Shown here in pieces: positions 9,812 through 19,432 of a DNA stretch of 64,000 nucleotides. The translations under genes and the position numbers were made by a program. How positions within the stretch are numbered: the stretch's first letter is position 1; each line of letters opens with the position of its first letter. The stretch covers positions 5,518,001-5,582,000 of the forward strand of contig BSYQ01000008.1 in NCBI GenBank assembly GCA_030272585.1, in the 5' to 3' direction. Below the pieces are notes generated by a model, which did no database searches, was not told the DNA's origin, and was given only the letters and a program-made list of their open reading frames with translations. The DNA comes from Bryopsis sp. KO-2023. Its lineage: Eukaryota > Chlorophyta > Ulvophyceae > Bryopsidales > Bryopsidaceae.

Positions 9812-11186
9812 TTTTTTACATCGGGGAGGTTTTTCACCTCCTCCAATCTAGGACATTGCCTCACAGGGTGACCCTTTTTTCCACAAAGATAACAATTATA
9901 TCCCCCTCCCCCCTGGGGGTTCTGTCTTCCCTGATTGGCTTGTCCTCTTCCACGGTTACCACCACCGCGTCCACGTCCACCACCACCACGTCCTCCTCCT
10001 CGTCCTTGTTGCTGTTGCTGCTGCTGTTGCACTCCTGCGGCAGCTTGTGGTGGTGCTTGGGCTGGTGGTGTAGGGTTCTGCTGCTGCTGACCCTGATTCT
10101 GGCCTTTCTTCTTTCTTCCACCACGCCAGACTCCTTTCTTTTTCTGATTGGTCTGCCCTCCTTGGCCTTGTGTTCCAACTCCAAGGGCTTCCAATCGTTC
10201 GGCGGATATGATGGCAGCCTCGACATCTCGAGGTACCGTTGCAGCGACTAACTTCTGAACTTCACTCTTAAGTCCATCCACGAAGAGCAAATACTGGTGA
10301 TCCTCTTCGAGGTCTGGAATCCTCAAGACTAACCGCTGAAACTCTTTTACAAACTGTTTCACGGTTCCAGTCTGCTTGAGTTTGTGGAGGTCACGCCACG
10401 CTTCATCTCGATCACTAGAGAATTCGAAAGCTGTAGCTAAGCCATCCATGAAGTCCATCCAGTCACGGAAGGGTGGTCTTTCACCTCGGTGAATTTTCAA
10501 CTCTTGCATCGTTAACCAATCCGAGGCAGCCCCATAAAGGTTAGTGGCCATAATCGATTGCCACTGTGCTTCATGCACTCCGCAGGTCCTCAAGTACCGC
10601 GTCATGAGCACTTGCCATTTACGGGCTTTTGGTTCTCCACTTCCGTTAAATGCGCGAGGCATTTGCAACTTGACGGTGCTAGGCAACCACTGTCCTTGCC
10701 TAGGAGGTCCTGGGCCTGCTGGTCCAGCGCCACCTCCACCTCCACCTCCATCAGGAGGTCCACCGGGAGGTCCACCGCCTCCACCATCTCCACCGCCGCC
10801 ACCACCTCCACCGCCATCAGGCGCACCTGGAATGCGGGAAGGTGGGCGGTTTCGTCTGTCGCGGTAATCATCACCGCCATCATCATCTGGGTCGTCATCA
10901 CCAGGGTCTCCAAAGTTACCTCGCATGCGAGGAACTCGACTGGGTCCACCAGTAGACTCATATGAACCAAGTGCAGCAAAGGGATTATTTTCTACCCTTG
11001 CTCCCAAAGCACTTAACCCAAGTCCCAATCTTCCAGTACGTGCGGGGATCTGCATGGGTTCTTTTCCTTTCTCTTCTCTGACCTGTGCCTTAGCACGCTC
11101 AAGGTCAATTTGATATAACACTTCTGCTGAGGAGAGAACTCTTGGGTTAGTTCGTGTGGGTCTACGTGATCCATCGGCAGAGTCGG
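9799..11186 (-). pseudogene. gag: Gag of element B, C-terminal portion (separated by element C)
   Basis: Starts inside gag at the codon for the Asp of the SEPD-SADG junction and runs to the TGA at 9799-9801. It contains a Gly/Pro-rich linker, a retrotransposon capsid-like domain (around WQVLMTRYL ... FVDGLKSEV), a Gln tract, an RGG-type region and a zinc knuckle, C-x2-C-x4-H-x4-C (CYLCGKKGHPVRQC). An apparent start about 85 bases upstream is LTR sequence of element C and not part of Gag. The N-terminal half is at 30842-32110. Confidence 0.92.
9810..9817 (-). promoter_or_regulatory. Candidate -1 ribosomal frameshift site between gag and pol (element B)
   Basis: A run of eight A on the minus strand gives the heptamer A-AAA-AAA in the gag frame, four codons before the gag stop (9799-9801). 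The pol frame is the -1 frame and is open across the site. The same site is present in E (60314-60321). The motif fits X-XXY-YYZ slip sites; a downstream structure was not tested. Confidence 0.6.
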
Positions 11187-11416
11187 TGATAGGGGCCCTT
11201 CCCCCAGAGGGGGAAGGGTAGATAGGGGCCCTCCTCCAAGTGGAGGAGGGTAGAACGTGGGAACACAACACAATAGCAAACCCAGCCCCAAAGGTTACAC
11301 AATGTCAAAAATACAACCCCTTTTATACCGTCCACAACACACTAACCCCTTACTCTACAGTGACACACCCACTCACCGATGGGACATCTAGACACTAACC
11401 TCGTCACCTCGTATCA
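11187..11416 (-). repeat. 3' LTR of element C, with PPT at 11417-11435
   Basis: The LTR in element sense starts TGATACGAGG and ends GGCCCCTATCA. Immediately upstream in element sense is a long G tract followed by AGTAGT, the same PPT layout as in element D. The sequence GGACACC lies just before the G tract, as in D and F. A TATAAAAG box lies at 11320-11327 on the minus strand. Confidence 0.92.
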
Positions 11417-12234
11417 ACTACTCCCCCCCCCCCCCCGAGTGGTGTCCTCAGCACTCAAGAAAGTGAATCGCGAAAGAAAAACCCGAAAGAAATAAAGAAT
11501 AAGTACTTTGATTGGCCGCTAAAAAGAGAAACAGGGCCATCCACTGAACAAAACACGAAGAAAAATAGAAAAATAGAAAACAAACCTCACAATCATGCAA
11601 ACAAGATGATTTTCAAACGGCATAACAGATCCCATACTCTGTGAAATCCAAAAACCTTGTGTCTCTTGCTTGGACGGATGCCCGCTTCTTCGTCTGCTTG
11701 CTTCATCAGGGCATTTAGTAATAGCCCGCTCAAGCCTCTCCTAACTCGTGGTTCTATGGTGCGGATGTGGATTCCGCCCACGAGTACCGCCAAGGAGAAG
11801 GTTAAACATGGCATAAGCATTGCTTGCAATGTCTTCTTGCTCGTGATTCAGCACACGAACATGAAGAAATGCCCGCTATGCTTTATCCGTTCAAGACTCC
11901 AAGTCCGCGCAAGCTTAGATTATAACTTCCGCTCGCTACCTCGCTTCGCAGTTTCACTTAGTCGGAAACCATAAGCTTCGCTCTTGTCAGACACTCTCCT
12001 GTAGTCCGCTGCTGTTGATATCCGCTGCGGCTTTTCATCCATTGCAGTTTTGGTCACTTCCAATTCCGCTGCAAGTCCTTGGTCAGATTTCTACTTCCGT
12101 TTTCTTCATTTACAACTGATATTTTTCCTTCCTTCCACGGTACATCTTCGTTCTTCGCTCGGTAAAACGCTTGGTCGGATATCACTTAGGCACAACACTC
12201 CATTCGTTACGTTTATCCGCTAGTATATAAGCGG

Positions 12235-12600
12235 TCATCAGTGTAGAGATTTGTCCGAGGCCAAATCCTATGCGGATACCCCCAGGATCTCACTAAGCTG
12301 GTTGACTGCTAGAGTCCCCACTTAGCAGCGAGAGCCAGTACACCGATGAGAAGTCCGGCCGATCTCTCAGCTTCTTCTCTCTTCAACGTCCCTACGAATC
12401 TCCCATGAGTTTGTCCGCCGCAACACCTCAGAACAATAACCGCTCGAGCATATCCATAACATGTATGGCCACTGCTATAGAGATTTGTCCGAGGCCTACA
12501 TTTTCCTCAGGATCTCATCGAATCATAATCCGCTGGTTGGCTACTAGAGTCCCTACGTAGCAGCGAGAGCCAGTATATACAGCAGAGCGTCCGGCCATTC
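12235..12600. repeat. Imperfect direct duplication inside element C
   Basis: Two diverged copies about 230 bp apart share AGAGATTTGTCCGAGGCC, then AGGATCTCA, then CTAGAGTCCC, then AGCAGCGAGAGCCAGTA. The first copy runs from about 12242 to 12337 and the second from about 12478 to 12575. Confidence 0.75.
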
Positions 12601-14983
12601 CCTGACCTCTTCGTCCTTTCTGCTCCAGTGCTATTGTCTTCGCTGGTCCGCTCCAATGTTTTTCCGAGTTTGGTCTTCAAATAATGTCCGCTCCTTCTTC
12701 GGCGGTTTGAATTAATCCGCCCTGATGGTCCAATTTAATCCACCCTGGCGATTCTTTGTTGTCTTCGGCCAATCCTCTGATGCTTTGGTAAACCCCCATA
12801 AGTCTCCATTACATCCTCAGCTTCAGAACATCCATAATCCGCTCGTGACTGAGTCAATCGTTGCATAGCTACCCTCACGCCTCCAAGTCGGTTGTTGATC
12901 AGAACTTCCGCTTAGTGTTGTCCGCTAGGTCGCTTCAACGTTCGCTTTGACGCCCTTTCATTCGTTCCTAATTGTACATGCGACTATGGTCCTCAAATTC
13001 CGTCTTGACTGATATTTTCCGCCTTGGCTCTTTGAGATCATCAATTCCGCCTTCACATTCCGCTCACTGGAATTGTGTCGCTCTTCAGGCACAATATCCG
13101 CTTCCACAGGCACAATTCCGCTTCTGCAGCACAATTTCCGCTTCTGCAGGCACGATATCCGCCTTAAGTACTGGATTTTGTCCGCCCAAATGCTTCTTGT
13201 CTTCGTATTCGCTAGCAATGTGATTCCGCCAAGATTAACCCGCCAGTCATATCCCAACAGGCTTAATCCGCTGGTCACAATCCGCCAGTCGAATACCCTT
13301 CAAGTTCTCTTCAGAACTTCGCTTCTTCCGCCGTAGTCGAAGTTGCTTTCCTCCTGACAAGTGCATTGTCCGCTTCAGCTGCTGTTTCCGCCAACTGATG
13401 TACAATTAGTCCGCTCGAACGAATTCAGTCACTCAGCTGTATGTGTCTTTCGTCTCCACGGTTCATAGTTCAGAATTTATTTCGGCTTCTTTCTTTGCTC
13501 GGCTTCTGTGATAATCCGCCCTTCGGTCAGTTCCACGTCCGCTCGAGGTTCCTTCGTTGGAGAAGAGTAATTTTTGAATGTCCGCACATTCCTTCTTTTG
13601 TTTTCCATTGCATGAGCCGCCACCTCCGTCGTCTTTGGATCCTTCTCACGGCATCGCTTTGTCAAAGAAACTTCTCAAAGTCTCGCGGTTGCGTCTATAG
13701 GTAGTAAATAACCAACTGGGTATCTCCATTTACTCCATCCCTATAGAATCGCTCTCAACCCGCTCACTCCTTGATACTGTCTGAATCCAAAAACGTGTCG
13801 ATTCTTTTCACCGCAGATAGTCCGCTCTCATCAATGCTCGGTTAGTCCCCAAGTTCCGCCACTTCAAAACTTGTTGACTTCCACACGAAATATACTCCAT
13901 ATACCTTCCGCCACAGAGATTACCTTTTAACCCCCGCCTTCCAAAGAACCTTGGAAATAGTCCGCCAGCAACAAGACGATCTTGTCCGCACTATCCATTC
14001 AGATACCACTAAATAGAAAGTTCCGCAAGAAAGAGTTAAAGGAATGTCAGTCCGTCGACTTCCGCTCCTCAGACAAATAACGCGGGTACCACTTGGCAGT
14101 GTTCACCTTCCCCGATGGTTTTTGTCTCTCTTTTACCTTGCACGTCCAAAGTTAAATCGCCTTTGGATAATCCCCTTGGTCCTCCTTCTGCGCGCTTGTG
14201 GCTTGGCAAATCCGCTCTTGATCCTATTTTCAGCGGGGTTTAGTTTGCTGGAAGTCAATGCACGCCTTCCCGAGAAGAAAGTATCCGGGTAACCCCCGTC
14301 GGGTTACTCCTTGTTCGAACAGCAGTTCCGCCTGAGGGGAACTGTGCATCCTTGCTCGCCCCTTGACAAGTGACTTCCCGACGTAACTAATCCGCTTAGC
14401 GGGTTAGCACATCTTGATTTTGGCTCCGGCTTGAGCCTCATCAAGTGTCGGAAGTCCTCCTCCTTTTTCTTCACGCTTGACTTGCCTCTGGAGGAAGACC
14501 TTCGTCTTCTCTTCAGTACCCTGAACGATAATCTCCAGCTCAACCGACTAGCGGGCCAGTGTTCGTACCACGGCTGTCCAGAACACTGGTTGAGGAGCTT
14601 GCCCCCATTTTCCTGCTGCAAGACATCCCCGTCAGAGTTCCCGCTTTGTCGCCCAAACAGTCCCCTCTCAACTGTTGGTATTTCGCCCGAAATCTTGAGC
14701 TCTTCATATCCTCTTCTGTCCGCTGGTTTCTGCATAATATGTGGCACTTCCGCCCGTGGTCTTGTATTGAACGAAAGCCTTGTAATCCGCCTTCCAAATC
14801 AGCATAGTCGTCCCTTCTTGTAGTTCCACGCAAGTTCACCTTCAAAATCCGGCTCTAGCGGTCGTATTTAACCCGCTCTGGCTGTCTGATTTCATCCGCC
14901 TTTGGAATTCGTTTTGAAGTCCGCCCTTGAGCTTTTCATAGTCCGCCTGATGAAGCTTTACTCCGCCCGAAGGCTAAACTTTT

Positions 14984-15094
14984 AGTCCGCCCTCTAGGTG
15001 TTTAATCCGCCTAAGGGCTTAGTCCTCTTTAGTCCGCCCTCCAGGTGTTTAATCCGCCTAAGGGCTTAGTCCTCTTTAGTCCGCCCTCCAGGTC
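14984..15094. repeat. 47-bp tandem repeat, two and a third units
   Basis: Units start at 14984, 15031 and 15078 (partial), each beginning AGTCCGCCCTC. Every unit carries two TCCGCC motifs, so local duplication contributes to the motif density of element C. Confidence 0.88.
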
Positions 15095-15789
15095 CGCTTC
15101 TCAGGTCCGCCTTCCTCAAGGTTGCGGTCTTGGACTTCCTACTTCAAATTATCGTGTTCCTCCTTGTCCAAGTTGAACTTTGCTGATGTAAGGAATCCTT
15201 CGGAAGTTTAATGTCGCGTAAAGGCACACACCTTAACACAGGCGTTCAAAACAACCAGGAATAGACCGTTCTCCCTATGGACAAGGGTGCCGACGGATTA
15301 CCCGGTTCTGCACATTTCACTGAATGGGCTGTCAATGCACAATACTCGAATTAAATTCTTCCTCCACACATATTTGCAGTCCGCTGACAGAGCTTGAAGC
15401 ATCTTCTTTTTGTCGAACTTATTAACATCTTCAACAATCCGCCACACTCAGTTAACTCTAAAGAGTTCTGGTGTGCGTTCCAATGCTTTGTTCTTAGCTC
15501 CAAGGTACTTGGTTTCCCTCTTAGTCCGCCTTTTGAAAAGGTTCACCACTTCTCTCTCGACTGGTATATTTCTCCACTTCAACAAATCTACCCGCTCACT
15601 CGCCTTTAAGTGTAGCATCCAAGGAAACTCTGTTTTCCGCCCTGACCACCTGTCAGTGGATGCTCCGCGGTCGCTAGTTTGGACCTCTAGCGCGATTTGT
15701 TTGTTTGTCAACCTTCAACCAGATTGCTTCGCCTGGTTCAAGCTCTCCTAGCTTGGGTCTCTCAGTATACACCATAACAGTCTTGCCAG

Positions 15790-15963
15790 TGATACGTTGT
15801 CGCACTCATTTTGCAGTACGAGTGTGTAGTACGGGTTAGTACGGGTTCTAGGGGGTTAAGTTCAGAGAGAACACCTTGTAAAATTAATTCTCTGGTTTGT
15901 GAAAGTGTGTGACCCCAGTCTCAACTTCAGCAACGACTCACTAAAACCTACAGGGACCTAACA
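15790..15963 (+). repeat. 5' LTR of element D (174 bp)
   Basis: Starts TGATACGTTG and ends GGGACCTAACA. It matches 25877-26050. It is short for a Ty3/gypsy LTR. The opening TGATACG is shared with the LTR of element C. Confidence 0.94.
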
Positions 15964-16465
15964 ACTGGTTTCGGAGCCGAAGCACCCTACCTGCAAGTCG
16001 AGTCTACTTAGTGGAAGAGATCGACAGGAGATTTTGCAGTCGAGGTGCAAAAGATCAGGGTCGGCTAGGTCGAAGAAGGTTTCCCCTCGTGTCTGGAACC
16101 TACTTCGTGTTGCTGCGCACCAACCAAACGCTGGACGAAAGAGAACGCACGTTGCTGCGCTCGATCATCCCTCCCAAAATCACAGGATCTATAGATCCTT
16201 GGACGCTACGACCACAGCACGGCGTAGTAGTACTTCCGTTTGTCGGAGAGTTGTCGACACTGCACGCGGTTACCGCAGAGCGGACAAAACGAGTCTGCCA
16301 GCGGACGTTTCTGCGGACGAATACGTTCCCGCCAGAAATTACGTGCCAGAAACCGCTGCCAGAAACCGCTGACAAAGAGTGACCAATTAGTCACGTGGAT
16401 TACCCGCCAACGGAATCCACCAAACGGACACGTGATTCTACCGCCGACGAATCAAGACATCCACC
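15964..16465 (+). promoter_or_regulatory. Element D leader with PBS (15966-15977)
   Basis: TGGTTTCGGAGC at 15966-15977 begins two bases after the LTR and is shared with elements B, C, E and H; downstream bases differ between elements, so the shared primer match is 12 nt. The rest of the 500-bp leader carries no supported ORF. It has several GCGGA motifs, three of them within about 50 bp around 16275-16325. The leader is the expected place for an RNA packaging signal. Confidence 0.78.
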
Positions 16466-19432
16466 ATGAGCGGACACGACGAGCAGCTATACCTGGAATA
16501 CGGTATCGAAGACAATCAGCAAGAGCGCGACGCCTTAGATGGCCCGCCGCTATATCCGCTGATCGTCGCCCAGGAATTACCTGCTGTCGGACTGCCAATA
16601 CAGGCAGAAATGGACCGGCCATTACAGGCATACGGTATCCCCGCACACCCGGACATGGTGGAGGAAGCAGGCGATGAGGACGCGGACATTGGCCCGGAGT
16701 TTGATGAGGAGATGGAGGAAGAACCAGGAGTCTTCATCAATCAACAAACGCAGCACCTGCAACAGAGCCAAGTAAACGTGCATAACCAGACCCTGCACGT
16801 GCACAACGATGGCCTGCAGGAGCGCGACCTCCATGAATCGCAAGAGCGGTTATACAGCCAATTGTCCGAGGAGGCTGCCCAGCGGACAGCCCAGGTCGCC
16901 GAGCACCTTGATAGTCGGATGGAGGGAGCTTGTTCAAGCATGGCTTCCCAAGTACATGATGTGTTGGACTCTACTCTACAGTCCCGCCATCACCAGATCG
17001 AAGGACAGCTCAGTGAAAGGTTGGATGAGCGGATACAAGATCTGGATGCTGCAGCCAAGGGGAGGCTCAGCCAAATGGAAGCTGGCTTGGCGAATATCCG
17101 TGATGTCGCCCAGAAAGAGGTGGACGAAGCCAAAGAGGCTCAGCGGATATTGGCCGAACAAGTAGCGGACACGGATGAGCAAAGAAGGAAACTCGAAGAA
17201 GAGTTTGACCGGCAACATGCCGACGCCCTTTGGGGGTTGGATACGGTTCAACAAGAACTGAGAGAGACCCAGGCACTAGTGGATGCGGGTCAGAGTAAAC
17301 AGTTCAAAGAACTCATTCGTGTTAAGCATGATCTTGAAGCGACTAAAGACAGAGCGGAAAGTTTTCAAACACAGCATCATGCGGAAGTAGCCTATTTGTT
17401 AAAGGAGGCAGCGGCTGCGAAAGAAGCGGCGGCTAGATTACAAATGGAAATGGAGGAGTTGAAAAGAAGTCAGAGTCGGTCTTCAAGGAGAAGCAGATCG
17501 AGAAGCTCAACAAGGAGCAGAGAGCCGCGGGAAATGCTACAAGAAATGCTACAAGATCCGGAAACAGCGCAAGAGCTAAAGAAGGTGTTTGAGGATGTAG
17601 CGGACACAAAGTTCACGTCGAATTTTGAGTTTTGGCGGAAGAAAGATGCTGCAGCAGTTGCCACACAAATGGCATCCGCTGCTCAACAAACACCTCTTGT
17701 GGCTGCTATGGCGGGAGCGGGAACCAGAACGGTGGCACAACCACCAAGCTTGGCCGAAGTACAAGTTCCATTCGGTCAACCGCCCCAAACCTCATCCGGC
17801 TTTGCCCCGGATTCGGTAGGTTTCCCGCCAATACCACCAGTATTCCCGCGGGCAAATAGACCGATTACCCGACCTGCATCACCCCCAGTCATTATTCCTG
17901 GAGTGGGGCGAGGCAGTGCAATCAGCGGACAGGGAAATGTACCTAGGCCGATCGTGAGGCCTAGCGCTGTGTTTGGACAAACACCAAATACAAGACCACC
18001 AGCGGTATTACAGCCAGTACAACCGCCACAGCGTACGCAGGCTTCTCCCGTGGTACAAACTGTTCCGCTGACAACTCCAACAACCACGTCACCCGAGCCA
18101 CCTAGAACATTACCCATGCCACCACCAGTTTCTCAGCCAGTGTTATCACATCCATCAATGATTTCACCACCCGGCTATTATGCCATGGGAGCATCATACA
18201 TTCGGCCTTCTATCTTAGGTCACTCCGTGAATGTATACGGAGCTCCATCATCCGGAAACCCCTATGTTGGATGGGGATCCTATCCGCGTATTCCTCAACG
18301 CGCAGGCGGAGGAGGCGGAGGAGGCGGAGGTGGAGATGATGATGGTTCCGGTGATGGAAGTGGCGGAGGCCCATCGGACAGAAGTGGCCGTGGGTCTGCA
18401 CCTGGACCACATATTGGTGGAGGAGGGGAAGGACCATCTAGGAACCCAGGAGGCGGTCCTGGAGATGGTGGTGGTGGAGGTGGCGGAGGAGGCGGACCTC
18501 CTGGTCCCCCAGGTGGGGTCCCAGATTTTATGGGCTATGCACGTCCAGAAAATCGTTTGCTTCACATTCCCAATGCGGTCAAATTCCCGATGCCGAAACC
18601 GTATTCTGGCGCTGGAGATCGCTGGATTCGGGATTGGCAGGCAGAACTCACCAACTTCTGTAAAGTTTATGATTTGGATGAGTCTGTTTGGCTTAAAGTA
18701 TTCCGCACAAATCTCTCTGGTTCAGCCGCCACATGGCGGAATATGCAAGAGATGCGGATTCGGGAAGGAGTTCGTCCGATGTTCCAGGACTGGGTACAAC
18801 TTGTGGAAGAGTTAGCTATTGCTTTCGAACCAACAAGAATGTCCGATGTTTCGCGTAGGAAGCTGCGGAAACTTCAACAAACGGGGACTGTTCGTTCCTA
18901 CATTAACGCATTTCGGGATCTCATACTCAGAATTCCGAATATGACGGAGGAGGAGCAGTACTTGACGTTTGTTGACGGATTACGACCCCAGATCCGACAT
19001 CAAGTTGTTACAATGGTGACAGAAGGAGTGGAAGCGGCGATAGTCACTGCCGAAAGAATCGATTCGTTGGGTGGCCAATCTCAAAACAACCGCGGACGTG
19101 GTCGCGGACGAGGGCGATGGAACTGGAATTGGAAAAACAAGCCCAAAGCTGATCAGAACCAGCAAATGCAAGGTCAGCAACCGCAACCACCACCTCCACC
19201 CCAAGATCAAAATCAGCAAATGGGAGGAGGCAACAGAGGTGGCGGCGGCCGTGGCCGCGGAAGAGGCGGAAGACGAGGTGGCGGACGAAATCGAGGTGGT
19301 GGCGGAAGGCAGCAACAAGGCGGAGCTAGAGGCGGAGGCGCATGTTACATCTGCGGTGAAGTGGGTCATGGCTTTGGAAAATGTCCTAAAGGCCCAACTT
19401 TTCAAAAATGGCTAAAAGATCACGCCGCATAG
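16466..19432 (+). CDS. gag: Gag of element D (988 aa) with coiled coil and zinc knuckle
   Basis: ATG at 16466, TAG at 19430-19432. Domains in order: an acidic N-terminus; a long helical/coiled-coil stretch, about residues 130-320; a short RS-rich patch near 335-355; a Pro-rich region, about 430-590; Gly-rich linkers near 610-690; a capsid-like retrotransposon gag domain, about 700-860; a Gln/Pro patch and RGG-type basic region; and a zinc knuckle C-x2-C-x4-H-x4-C (CYICGEVGHGFGKC) at about 960-973. At nearly 1000 residues it is much longer than a typical Ty3 Gag; the coiled-coil and Pro-rich N-terminal half is the extra part. It overlaps pol by 25 nt in the -1 frame. Confidence 0.94.
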   Translation: MSGHDEQLYLEYGIEDNQQERDALDGPPLYPLIVAQELPAVGLPIQAEMDRPLQAYGIPAHPDMVEEAGDEDADIGPEFDEEMEEEPGVFINQQTQHLQQSQVNVHNQTLHVHNDGLQERDLHESQERLYSQLSEEAAQRTAQVAEHLDSRMEGACSSMASQVHDVLDSTLQSRHHQIEGQLSERLDERIQDLDAAAKGRLSQMEAGLANIRDVAQKEVDEAKEAQRILAEQVADTDEQRRKLEEEFDRQHADALWGLDTVQQELRETQALVDAGQSKQFKELIRVKHDLEATKDRAESFQTQHHAEVAYLLKEAAAAKEAAARLQMEMEELKRSQSRSSRRSRSRSSTRSREPREMLQEMLQDPETAQELKKVFEDVADTKFTSNFEFWRKKDAAAVATQMASAAQQTPLVAAMAGAGTRTVAQPPSLAEVQVPFGQPPQTSSGFAPDSVGFPPIPPVFPRANRPITRPASPPVIIPGVGRGSAISGQGNVPRPIVRPSAVFGQTPNTRPPAVLQPVQPPQRTQASPVVQTVPLTTPTTTSPEPPRTLPMPPPVSQPVLSHPSMISPPGYYAMGASYIRPSILGHSVNVYGAPSSGNPYVGWGSYPRIPQRAGGGGGGGGGGDDDGSGDGSGGGPSDRSGRGSAPGPHIGGGGEGPSRNPGGGPGDGGGGGGGGGGPPGPPGGVPDFMGYARPENRLLHIPNAVKFPMPKPYSGAGDRWIRDWQAELTNFCKVYDLDESVWLKVFRTNLSGSAATWRNMQEMRIREGVRPMFQDWVQLVEELAIAFEPTRMSDVSRRKLRKLQQTGTVRSYINAFRDLILRIPNMTEEEQYLTFVDGLRPQIRHQVVTMVTEGVEAAIVTAERIDSLGGQSQNNRGRGRGRGRWNWNWKNKPKADQNQQMQGQQPQPPPPPQDQNQQMGGGNRGGGGRGRGRGGRRGGGRNRGGGGRQQQGGARGGGACYICGEVGHGFGKCPKGPTFQKWLKDHAA

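Larger units (their letters stand above)
11417..15789 (-). other. Element C interior, left part: no genes, dense TCCGC (minus strand GCGGA) motif
   Basis: Apart from the PPT no coding region is supported; all ORFs here are short and without recognisable domains. TCCGC followed by C or T is extremely frequent on the plus strand: 14 copies counted by eye in 13001-13400, about one per 29 bp. This corresponds to GCGGA on the RNA-sense strand of element C. The strand preference ends at the boundary with D at 15790. Confidence 0.8.

Noticed and set aside
10544..10979. Pro/Ser-rich ORFs antisense or out of frame to gag of B (and 59121-59587 in E)
   Set aside because: They mirror the Gly-rich gag linker (GGN repeats read as Pro, Ser or Ala); the gag frame itself is well supported.
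14984..15094. CRISPR-like array
   Set aside because: The units are contiguous tandem repeats without unique spacers, in a eukaryotic transposon.
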